In this document: in pieces, positions 1-5,157 of the stretch
Layout: every line of letters starts with the position of its first letter
Numbering within the stretch: the stretch's first letter is position 1
Assembly (NCBI GenBank): GCA_046566095.1
Contig: JBKHXI010000183.1
Location: forward strand, 1 to 7,904
Direction: 5' to 3'
Source: CAMPJU01 sp046566095
Lineage (GTDB): Bacteria > Pseudomonadota > Gammaproteobacteria > Xanthomonadales > Xanthomonadaceae
Length of the DNA stretch: 7,904 nt
Translations under genes and position numbers: made by a program
The notes under the pieces: model-generated
Databases searched by the model: none
Told to the model about the DNA's origin: nothing
The model's input: only the letters and a program-made list of their open reading frames with translations

Positions 1-455
1 AGCGCCTGCAGGCACTGAAGTTCGTGGTGCACTTCGTCGCCGACGTTCACCAGCCCCTGCACGCCGGCTTCGCCCGCGACCGCGGCGGGAATACCATCCA
101 GGTGCGGGTGCCCGATGCCTTCCTCCCGCCCTGGGCGGACGGCAATCCCGGCAGCAACCTGCACGCGGTCTGGGACGGGGGCCTGCTGCACAGCGCGGGC
201 CGGGGCGAGGCCGACTACCTCGCGCACCTGCGAGCATTGCCGCTGGCGCTGCCGGCCCTGCGCCTCCCGCTGCCGCCGCCCGCCGGAGCCTGGGCCGAGG
301 AATCGTGCGCGATCGTGCTGCGAGAAGGCTTCCGACCGCCGCGCGCCACCCTCGGCACCGGCTACTACGCCACCTGGCGGCCGCTCGCGGACGAGCGCCT
401 GCGGCGTGCGGGCAGCCGCCTGGCCGCCGTGCTCAACGCCGCGCTGGCGCCCTAG
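1..455 (+). CDS. S1/P1 family zinc-dependent nuclease, C-terminal part (5' end outside window)
   Basis: The frame is already open at base 3 and ends at TAG 453-455, leaving about 150 residues. S1/P1 nucleases are secreted or periplasmic enzymes with three zinc ions that cleave single-stranded DNA and RNA and remove 3'-phosphates from nucleotides. The visible zinc ligands fit the family spacing: HFVADVHQPLH near the start holds His, Asp and His (equivalents of H116, D120 and H126 in nuclease P1), and HAVWD about 34 residues later matches H149 and D153. The following GGN turn is also typical. The N-terminal Trp/His/Asp ligands and the signal peptide lie outside the window. The first in-frame start-like codon (GTG at 24) falls inside the conserved motif and is not the true start. 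It converges on the sulfur operon and shows no link to it. Confidence 0.93.
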   Translation, partial: RLQALKFVVHFVADVHQPLHAGFARDRGGNTIQVRVPDAFLPPWADGNPGSNLHAVWDGGLLHSAGRGEADYLAHLRALPLALPALRLPLPPPAGAWAEESCAIVLREGFRPPRATLGTGYYATWRPLADERLRRAGSRLAAVLNAALAP

Positions 456-473
456 CCGGGCGGCGGGCCCGGC
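455..473. terminator. GC-rich hairpin between convergent genes
   Basis: A perfect 7-bp stem (GCCGGGC 455-461 with GCCCGGC 467-473) and a 5-base loop occupy almost the whole 24-bp gap between the convergent nuclease and phosphatase-domain stops. There is no clear T-run on either side, so at best it is a weak or factor-assisted bidirectional terminator. In 70% GC DNA such stems also arise by chance. Confidence 0.35.
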
Positions 474-479
474 CCCTGT

Positions 480-1868
480 TCACCTGCCGGCATCCAGGCC
501 GAGCAGTTGCCTGACGTGGCCCTCCAGGCCGGTCATGCCCGCGTCCCTGCCGAACTGCAGGGCCTGGCCGGGCGTCAGCGCGCCCGAACGCGCCGCACCC
601 AGCGCGAGCAGCGCACCGACCCGGTTGCCGGAGGCGCAGTGCACCAGCACAACGCCCTCGCCGGGCGTCCCGACCAGATCCCAGAGAGCGCGCGCATTCG
701 CGTCGGTGATCCCGGCCGCGCCATCCACCGGGAGCGACACGTAGTCCAGCCCGTGGGCGCGCGCCTCCGCGGCCACGTCGCGCCCCTCCAGTTCCTCGGC
801 GGTACGCAGGTTGACCACCATGCGGATGCCCGACGCCCGAAGGCGGGCCCAATCTCCGGGCGCGGGTTGACCCCCGGTGATCAGATCCGGACGCGGTCGG
901 CGGAAGCCCTCCGGCTGCGACGCATCGCTGCCGGACAGGTCGGAACTGGGGGTCGGCGATCTGTTCATCTCGGAATGTCCTTCGGGGTGAGAAACGGGGT
1001 AAGACGAAGCGCGGGCGCCCTCGGCAGGCGGTGCCCGCACGACCGATGGCACCGGCGCCGGGCCGGCCGGCCCGGCAGCGAACGCGCGCGGCATCGTCTG
1101 CCACACGATGCCGGCCCCCATCAGCACCAGGAACACGGCGAAGGCCTTCTGCAGATGCGCCTGCGGCAGGCGCCTGGCGATGCGCCCGCCGACCACGCTG
1201 CCGCCCGCGCCGAGCGCCACGAACACACCGATCAACGGCCAGTTCAGGGTAAGCCCGGTCGCCGCGAGCACGCCCACGTACTTGGCGAATCCGCTGAAGC
1301 TCTTGAGGGCGATGATCCAAAGGCTGGTGCCTATGGCGCGGTGCACAGCCATGCCGCCGAGCAGCACCAGCGCGGGAACGATCAGGAATCCGCCGCCGAC
1401 GCCCACCAGCCCGGTCACCATGCCGACCAGCAGGCCGTCGAGCGCGATCTTCCCCGCACGGCGCCGAGGCGCGGTCGTGTCGTCCATCGCCCCTTCCACG
1501 GCTACCTGGACGCGGGCCGGCGGGCGGAACATCAGCACCGCGGCGATCAGCATCACCAACGCGAACAGCAGCAATTGCTGCGCTCCGGACAGCCACTGCG
1601 ACGCCCAGGCCCCGAGCCAGGTACCGGCCATGCCGGGCAGGCCGAACCAGGCCACGTTGCGCCAGTCGACCTGCCGCTTGAGCGTCCAGGGCAGCGCCGC
1701 CAGCAGGCTGATGCCGCCGACGATGGCCAGCGACCCTGCGATGGCCACCTTCTCCGGCTGGCCGACCAGGTAGACCAGGATCGGCACGGTCAGGATCGAG
1801 CCGCCGGAGCCCAGCAGCCCCAGGCTCAGGCCGATCGCGGCCGCACCCAGCCAGGCCAGCCACATCAT
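480..1868 (-). CDS. TauE/SafE (TSUP) sulfite exporter fused in frame to a DUF442/Blh-type phosphatase domain
   Basis: The 462-residue frame has two parts. Residues 1 to about 262 are a TSUP permease with the two-fold internal repeat of the family: GLLGSGGSILTVPIL near residue 17 and GLVGVGGGFLIVPAL near residue 153, with about eight hydrophobic segments and a charged central loop. TauE/SafE proteins are thought to export sulfite or related sulfur anions. A Pro/Ala-rich linker (about 263-300) leads to a DUF442 phosphatase-like domain with the P-loop HCASGNRVG at 410-418. The start chosen is ATG 1868, because GGAGG lies 7 bases upstream and the ATG overlaps the bigR stop (ATGA). The in-frame start at 1901 would lie inside bigR and lacks these signals. 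A second ribosome site and ATG at 968 could make the phosphatase separately as 162 residues. The permease assignment is firm, and the physical fusion is less certain. Confidence 0.85.
   Translation of the reverse strand: MMWLAWLGAAAIGLSLGLLGSGGSILTVPILVYLVGQPEKVAIAGSLAIVGGISLLAALPWTLKRQVDWRNVAWFGLPGMAGTWLGAWASQWLSGAQQLLLFALVMLIAAVLMFRPPARVQVAVEGAMDDTTAPRRRAGKIALDGLLVGMVTGLVGVGGGFLIVPALVLLGGMAVHRAIGTSLWIIALKSFSGFAKYVGVLAATGLTLNWPLIGVFVALGAGGSVVGGRIARRLPQAHLQKAFAVFLVLMGAGIVWQTMPRAFAAGPAGPAPVPSVVRAPPAEGARASSYPVSHPEGHSEMNRSPTPSSDLSGSDASQPEGFRRPRPDLITGGQPAPGDWARLRASGIRMVVNLRTAEELEGRDVAAEARAHGLDYVSLPVDGAAGITDANARALWDLVGTPGEGVVLVHCASGNRVGALLALGAARSGALTPGQALQFGRDAGMTGLEGHVRQLLGLDAGR
966..982 (-). promoter_or_regulatory. 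Internal ribosome binding site and start for the DUF442 phosphatase domain
   Basis: On the minus strand AAGGA (978-982) stands 9 bases before ATG 966-968, in frame with the upstream permease. Translation from here gives a 162-residue protein beginning MNRSPTPSS, a normal length for a free-standing DUF442 phosphatase. The codons just before this ATG have unusually many A/T third positions (TCT, GTT, TCT, GAA, GGA, CAT) compared with the rest of the frame, as expected of a former intergenic leader read through. Confidence 0.5.
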
Positions 1869-2236
1869 GGCCTGCCCTCCGCAGCCGGGCCCGGGGCGCA
1901 ATACAGGGCATGCAGGGTCTGCATCACCTGGCGCGCGGGCCCGTCGGCCAGGGCGTAGAAGACGTGCTGCGCCTGGCGACGGGTCGTGACGAAACCGGCG
2001 GCGCGCAGGATCGCCAAGTGCTGTGAGAGCGCCGACTGCGACAGGTCCACGCAGCGCAGCAGCTCCCCCACCGACTTCTCGCCACCGGCCAGGTGGCAGA
2101 GCACCAGCAGGCGCTGCTCGTTGGCCATGGAGCGCAGCAATGCGGCGGCTTCGCCGGCATGCCGGGCCATGTCGGTGTCGGCCTCGGTCCCGGTGGCGTC
2201 GGCCGGTACCCGGGCGGCGGGAACGCTTGCGTTCAT
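1865..2236 (-). CDS. bigR: BigR-like ArsR-family persulfide-responsive repressor
   Basis: This is a 123-residue winged helix-turn-helix protein. Residues 36-95 hold the ArsR core, with recognition helix LSQSALSQHLAILRAAG (65-81) and wing around TRRQAQHVFYAL. Cys47 (LVLCHL) and Cys113 (LYC) are 66 residues apart, exactly the spacing of Cys42 and Cys108 in Xylella BigR, whose disulfide or polysulfide linkage releases DNA. A metal-site ArsR CxC motif is absent. The first 22 residues form an extra Ala/Pro/Thr-rich tail, and Met23 (2170) is a possible alternative start. The chosen ATG has AGGA 9 bases upstream. The gene is first in the leftward operon, overlaps the permease at ATGA, and lies directly beside its likely operator. 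Its predicted role is repression of both arms until sulfide or persulfide accumulates. Confidence 0.92.
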   Translation of the reverse strand: MNASVPAARVPADATGTEADTDMARHAGEAAALLRSMANEQRLLVLCHLAGGEKSVGELLRCVDLSQSALSQHLAILRAAGFVTTRRQAQHVFYALADGPARQVMQTLHALYCAPGPAAEGRP

Positions 2237-2263
2237 GGAAAGGCTTCCTGTGGCAACAGAGTC

Positions 2264-2291
2264 ATTATATTCTCTATTGCTAATTTAGCAA
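2264..2291 (-). promoter_or_regulatory. Leftward promoter of bigR operon
   Basis: Minus-strand TTGCTA (2286-2291) and a perfect TATAAT (2264-2269) are separated by 16 bases. The -35 lies inside the inverted repeat, so a bound repressor would block polymerase. Transcription would begin near 2257, leaving a leader of about 20 bases before bigR. Confidence 0.65.
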
Positions 2292-2301
2292 TAGATGATA
2301 T
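2267..2301. promoter_or_regulatory. BigR-type operator: AT-rich extended dyad
   Basis: Arms TCTATTGCTAA (2273-2283) and TTAGCAATAGA (2285-2295) are perfect inverted repeats around a single T at 2284. After a two-base mismatch on each side, ATAT (2267-2270) and ATAT (2298-2301) are also symmetric, so 15 of 17 positions per arm pair. It is an island of A/T in GC-rich DNA, between the repressor gene and the divergent dioxygenase gene. BigR is known to bind an AT-rich palindrome overlapping its promoter. Binding here is inferred from position and symmetry. Confidence 0.8.
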
Positions 2302-2304
2302 CCT
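2277..2304 (+). promoter_or_regulatory. Rightward promoter of dioxygenase-permease operon
   Basis: TTGCTA (2277-2282) and TATCCT (2299-2304) are 16 bases apart. The boxes are the mirror image of the leftward promoter about the dyad centre at 2284. The -10 is weaker (4 of 6) than the leftward one. The start would be near 2311, about 24 bases before the dioxygenase ATG. Confidence 0.5.
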
Positions 2305-2334
2305 GGTGCCTATGGACATCCTTGGAGACTTGGC

Positions 2335-3198
2335 ATGAACCCCGTCGTCCATCCCTTCTTCCATCAGGACAGCAGCACCTGGACCTATGTCGTGTTCGAA
2401 GCTGGTGGGCGGACCGCTGCGATCATCGACCCGGTGCTCGACTTCGACCCCAAAGCGGGACGCACCTCGACCGCGTCGGCGCGGGCGGTCCTCGACTTCG
2501 TCCGCGCCGAAGGGCTGGACGTGGACTGGATCCTCGAGACGCATGCGCATGCCGACCACCTGAGCGCCGGCCACTGGCTGAAGGCCCAGCTGCCGGGTGC
2601 GAAGCTCGCCATCGGCGAAGGCATCCGCACCGTGCAGAAGACCTTCCGCCCGATCTTCAACCTGGGCGAGCACTTCCCGGTGGACGGCTCGCAGTTCGAC
2701 CACCTGTTCGCCGCCGACGAGCACTTCGCCATCGGCGCGCTCGAGGGCCGGGTGATCCCGGTCCCCGGGCACACCAACGACTCCAACGCGTACCTGATCG
2801 GCGATGCCCTGTTCACCGGCGACTCGCTGTTCATGCCCGACGGCGGCACCGCGCGCTGCGACTTCCCCGGCGGCAACGCTCGGCTGCTGTACCGCTCGAT
2901 CCAGCGCCTGTTCGAACTGCCCGACGCCACCCGCGTGTTCGTCTGCCACGACTACGGCCCGGGCGGGCGCGAGGCCGCCTGCGAAACCACCATCGGCGAG
3001 CAGAAGCGCAGCAACATCCACGTGCACGTGGGCACCACCGAGGACCAGTTCGTGCGGATGCGCGAGACCCGCGACGCCTCGCTGGAGATGCCGACCCTGA
3101 TCCTGCCGGCGGTGCAGACCAACATCCGCGCAGGCGCGCTGCCGCCGCCGGAGGACAACGGCGTGCGCTATCTGAAGATCCCGCTCGATCAGTTCTGA
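2335..3198 (+). CDS. ETHE1-like persulfide dioxygenase (metallo-beta-lactamase fold)
   Basis: The protein has 287 residues, in the range of single-domain bacterial persulfide dioxygenases. These soluble iron enzymes use oxygen to turn glutathione persulfide into sulfite and glutathione. Metallo-beta-lactamase-fold motifs appear in order: THAHADH (His70, His72, Asp74, His75), PGHT (His146), TGDSLF (Asp163) and CHDYGP (His205). The equivalents of the ETHE1 iron ligands are His70, His146 and Asp163. GGAG lies 7 bases before the chosen ATG. It is first in the rightward operon under the BigR dyad. In Xylella the matching protein, Blh, carries an N-terminal DUF442 domain. Here that domain is absent and is found on the other strand behind the permease. 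Glyoxalase II is the main alternative, but the neighbours and the ETHE1/Blh-like motifs argue against it. Confidence 0.92.
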   Translation: MNPVVHPFFHQDSSTWTYVVFEAGGRTAAIIDPVLDFDPKAGRTSTASARAVLDFVRAEGLDVDWILETHAHADHLSAGHWLKAQLPGAKLAIGEGIRTVQKTFRPIFNLGEHFPVDGSQFDHLFAADEHFAIGALEGRVIPVPGHTNDSNAYLIGDALFTGDSLFMPDGGTARCDFPGGNARLLYRSIQRLFELPDATRVFVCHDYGPGGREAACETTIGEQKRSNIHVHVGTTEDQFVRMRETRDASLEMPTLILPAVQTNIRAGALPPPEDNGVRYLKIPLDQF

Positions 3199-3211
3199 CC
3201 CGTCCATGGCC

Positions 3212-3267
3212 GGGGCTGAAGCACCTCCTACAGGAGCAGTGCCTGTTGTAGGAGGGGCTTCAGCCCC
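3212..3267. repeat. Inverted pair of GTAGG-type REP sequences (BIME-like)
   Basis: Two 21-base arms, 3212-3232 and 3247-3267, are inverted copies with one mismatch and a 14-base spacer. The right unit has the head GTAGG followed by its own hairpin (GGGGCT, TC, AGCCCC at 3254-3267). The left unit is the same with one mismatch in its stem. GTAG-headed REPs of this form are known from Stenotrophomonas and relatives, where a REP-associated tyrosine transposase (RAYT) mobilises them. It fills most of the gap between the dioxygenase and first DUF395 genes, and could attenuate transcription or protect the upstream mRNA. Confidence 0.8.
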
Positions 3268-3297
3268 GACCCCTTCGCCCTTTCCCGGAAACACACC

Positions 3298-3723
3298 ATG
3301 CCCACCGAGTTCACTCCAGTCTCCGCGCTGCTCGGCGGCGCCCTGATCGGCCTGGCCGCGACCCTGCTGCTGTGGTCGCTGGGCCGCGTCGCCGGCGTCA
3401 GCGGCATCCTCAACGGCGCGCTCGAGCAGCGGTTCGGCCGTGGCTGGCGGATCGCCTTCCTCGCCGGGCTGGTGGCGGCCGCCGGCGTCTGGTTCGCGGT
3501 CTCCGGCGCGCAGCCGCGCGCGGGCTTCCCGCTGCCGTGGCTGGTCGCCGGCGGCCTGCTGGTCGGCTTCGGCACGCGTCTGGGCAGCGGCTGCACCAGC
3601 GGCCACGGCATCTGCGGGCTGGCGCGGCTGTCGAGGCGTTCGCTCGTCGCGGTGGCGGTGTTCATGGCCGCCGGATTCGCCACGGTGTTCGTGGTCCGGC
3701 ACGTCGCGGGAGGCCTGGCATGA
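3298..3723 (+). CDS. YeeE/YedE (DUF395) family sulfur-compound permease, first half-size subunit
   Basis: The protein is a 141-residue membrane protein with about four hydrophobic segments (roughly 8-28, 52-70, 80-96, 115-133). The signature GSGCTSGHGICGLARLSRRS around residues 96-115 carries Cys99 and Cys106 and is diagnostic of YeeE/YedE proteins. Full-length E. coli YeeE (TsuA) takes up thiosulfate through conserved cysteines, and short paired versions (PmpA/PmpB type) are common beside BigR or PigS regulators and Blh proteins. GGAA lies 7 bases before the ATG. The stop overlaps the next start at ATGA, so the two halves are probably made together. The exact substrate and direction of transport cannot be told from sequence. 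Confidence 0.9.
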   Translation: MPTEFTPVSALLGGALIGLAATLLLWSLGRVAGVSGILNGALEQRFGRGWRIAFLAGLVAAAGVWFAVSGAQPRAGFPLPWLVAGGLLVGFGTRLGSGCTSGHGICGLARLSRRSLVAVAVFMAAGFATVFVVRHVAGGLA

Positions 3724-4139
3724 AGCGGATCGCGTTCGCCCTGGCTGCCGGCGCCCTGTTCGGCCTGGGCTTGGCGGTATCGCAGATGACCGATCCGGAC
3801 AAGGTGCTGAACTTCCTCGATCTGGCCGGCCAGTGGGATCCGTCGCTGGCGCTGGTGATGGCCGGGGCGCTGGCGGTCTCGCTGCCGGGCTACGCCTGGG
3901 TGCGGCGGCGCGGCGATCGGTCGGCCTGCGGCGATCCGCTGCAGATGCCGACGGCCACGCGCGTCGACGCGCGGCTGGTCGCGGGCAGCGCGCTGTTCGG
4001 CATCGGCTGGGGCATCGCCGGCTACTGCCCGGGGCCTGCGCTCGCGAACCTCGCGCACGGCACCACCGAGGCAGTGCTGTTCGTGGCGGCCCTGCTCGTC
4101 GGCGCGCAGCTGGCGCGCCTGCTGCCGGCAACCACCTGA
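3720..4139 (+). CDS. YeeE/YedE (DUF395) family sulfur-compound permease, second half-size subunit
   Basis: The protein has 139 residues and about four membrane segments (about 4-21, 42-60, 85-103, 115-135). The motif GIGWGIAGYCPGPAL (94-108, Cys103) is the second-half signature of the family, and the stretch DPDKVLNFLDLAGQWDPSLA is typical of PmpB-type proteins. ATG 3720 overlaps the preceding stop, with GGGAGG 6 bases upstream. The frame stays open further upstream, but that part is a shadow of the first permease gene. Probably it pairs with the preceding subunit to form one channel. The hydrophilic loop between segments two and three holds an extra Cys70. Confidence 0.92.
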   Translation: MKRIAFALAAGALFGLGLAVSQMTDPDKVLNFLDLAGQWDPSLALVMAGALAVSLPGYAWVRRRGDRSACGDPLQMPTATRVDARLVAGSALFGIGWGIAGYCPGPALANLAHGTTEAVLFVAALLVGAQLARLLPATT

Positions 4140-4145
4140 CTGCAT

Positions 4146-4157
4146 CGGCACGTGCCG
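4146..4157. repeat. 12-bp perfect palindrome after the permease gene
   Basis: CGGCACGTGCCG reads the same on both strands and begins 7 bases after the DUF395 stop. It might be part of an operon-end hairpin or a protein site. With no loop it would be a poor terminator, and no function is evident. Confidence 0.35.
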
Positions 4158-4163
4158 GGTGGC

Positions 4164-4366
4164 CAGGGAGCAGGGGGCGGGCAGCCCGAAGCGGGACTGT
4201 CGGCAGCATGGATGCTGCCGACAAGCCTACAGGTGGTGAGGAGCCACGCTTGCGAAGCACTGCTTCGCGTGGCTCCGAACGCCCGCCGCACCCGCGGCGG
4301 GCCGGACCGGCGAAGCCGGTATTCACGGCGTGTCCCGCTTCGGGCTGCCCGTCCCCTGCTCCCCTG
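4164..4366. repeat. Composite inverted-repeat element with about 35-bp terminal inverted repeats and four internal stems
   Basis: Arms 4164-4197 and 4332-4366 are inverted copies differing by one base and one single-base gap. Inside are four more stems in order: 12-bp perfect arms 4198-4209/4212-4223; 10-bp arms 4240-4249/4267-4276 with an inner 6-bp stem; 9-bp perfect arms 4281-4289/4294-4302; and 6-bp perfect arms 4306-4311/4315-4320 with a GAA loop. The first internal stem abuts the left arm directly. No credible protein is encoded. It fills most of the 267-bp space between the DUF395 pair and the next gene. It could be a non-autonomous mobile repeat (MITE-like), a structured intergenic repeat carried in many copies, or a terminator region. 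Confidence 0.75.
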
Positions 4367-4394
4367 CGACGAGTCGAACAACCCGCGCTTGCCG

Positions 4395-4400
4395 TAGCAT
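4395..4400 (+). promoter_or_regulatory. Possible -10 box for a leaderless TSUP transcript
   Basis: TAGCAT matches TATAAT at 4 of 6 positions and would place the transcript start at or within a base or two of the ATG at 4407. No convincing -35 is visible, and no AGGAG-like site precedes the ATG. Confidence 0.3.
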
Positions 4401-4406
4401 CGCGCG

Positions 4407-5156
4407 ATGGGCGAAACCGAATGGCTGCTGGCGGCGCTGTTCCTGGCGGTCGCGACGCTGTACTCCTCGGTCGGGCATGCCGGCGCCAGCGGCTACATCG
4501 CGGCGATGGCGCTGCTGGGCTTCGCGCCCGAGCAGGTCCGCCCGACCGCGCTCGCGCTCAACCTGCTGGTCGGCGGCATCGGCCTGTTCCGGTTCCGGCG
4601 CGAGGGCCACGTGCGCTGGCGCAACGTGCTGCCGTTCGTGCTGGCCTCGGCGCCGGCCGCGTTCCTGGCCGCGCGGGTGCAGCTGCCGGGCGATGCGTTC
4701 TCGATGCTGCTGGGCGCGATCCTGGCGGTCGCCGCGCTGGGCGTGTTCCGGCATGCGCCGAGGGCGGAACTGGAGGATGCGCAGGCGGCCGGGCGGCGGG
4801 TGCCCTGGCTGGCGGCGCTGGCGGCCGGCGCGGCGATCGGGGTGTTGTCGGGGCTGACCGGGACCGGCGGGGCGATCTTCCTCACCCCGCTGCTGCTGTT
4901 CGCCCACTGGATGCCGACGCGCCAAGCCAGCGGCACCTCGGTGGCCTTCGTCTGGATCAATTCGCTGACCGCGCTTGCCGGCCTGTGGTCCACCGGCGCC
5001 TCGCTGCCGGCGGCGCTGCCCTGGTGGCTGGCGGCGGTGGCGGCCGGCGCCCTGCTCGGCACCCAGCTGGGCCTGAAATGGCTGCCGGTGCACATGCTGC
5101 GCCGGGCGCTCGGCCTGGTGCTGCTGGTGGCGGCGGCGAAGCTGCTGTTCTTCTGA
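4407..5156 (+). CDS. TSUP (TauE/SafE) family membrane permease
   Basis: The protein has 249 residues with about eight hydrophobic segments. The family repeat shows as SSVGHAGASGYIAAMALLGF near the N-terminus and SGLTGTGGAIFLTPLLLF around residues 149-166, each followed by a typical helix. TSUP proteins carry sulfite, sulfoacetate, taurine-derived anions or other small organic anions, and the substrate here is unknown. It differs clearly in sequence from the TauE domain at 1868, so it is a paralogue and not a recent duplicate. The ATG lacks a Shine-Dalgarno sequence, while TAGCAT ends 6 bases before it, suggesting a leaderless message. It lies beyond the repeat element, so joint control with the BigR arm is doubtful. 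Its stop is one base from the stop of the converging peptidase gene. Confidence 0.88.
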   Translation: MGETEWLLAALFLAVATLYSSVGHAGASGYIAAMALLGFAPEQVRPTALALNLLVGGIGLFRFRREGHVRWRNVLPFVLASAPAAFLAARVQLPGDAFSMLLGAILAVAALGVFRHAPRAELEDAQAAGRRVPWLAALAAGAAIGVLSGLTGTGGAIFLTPLLLFAHWMPTRQASGTSVAFVWINSLTALAGLWSTGASLPAALPWWLAAVAAGALLGTQLGLKWLPVHMLRRALGLVLLVAAAKLLFF

Positions 5157-5157
5157 A

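Noticed and set aside
1869..1901. Upstream start at 1901 for the permease
   Set aside because: It would add 11 non-hydrophobic residues inside the bigR coding region without a ribosome site. ATG 1868 has GGAGG at ideal spacing and an ATGA overlap.
433..1911. Minus-strand frame of 492 codons overlapping the permease-phosphatase gene
   Set aside because: It is the same strand in another frame, with low-complexity Arg/Gly/Ala composition. The 480-1868 frame carries the family motifs.
507..1958. Plus-strand frame of 483 codons
   Set aside because: It is antisense to the permease-phosphatase gene, is rich in Arg/Gln/His, and has no domain or ribosome site.
2233..4326. Minus-strand open frame of 697 codons
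   Set aside because: It lies antisense to three well-supported genes. Its product is Arg/Pro/Ala-rich with no recognisable domain. It is a by-product of GC-rich codon use.
4164..4366. Insertion sequence or CRISPR-like array
   Set aside because: There is no transposase frame between the terminal repeats, and no regularly spaced direct repeats.
4140..4406. Possible small protein or tRNA in the gene-free gap
   Set aside because: No frame has domain-like composition or a ribosome site, and no stem set fits a tRNA cloverleaf with the conserved loops. The structure is explained by nested inverted repeats.
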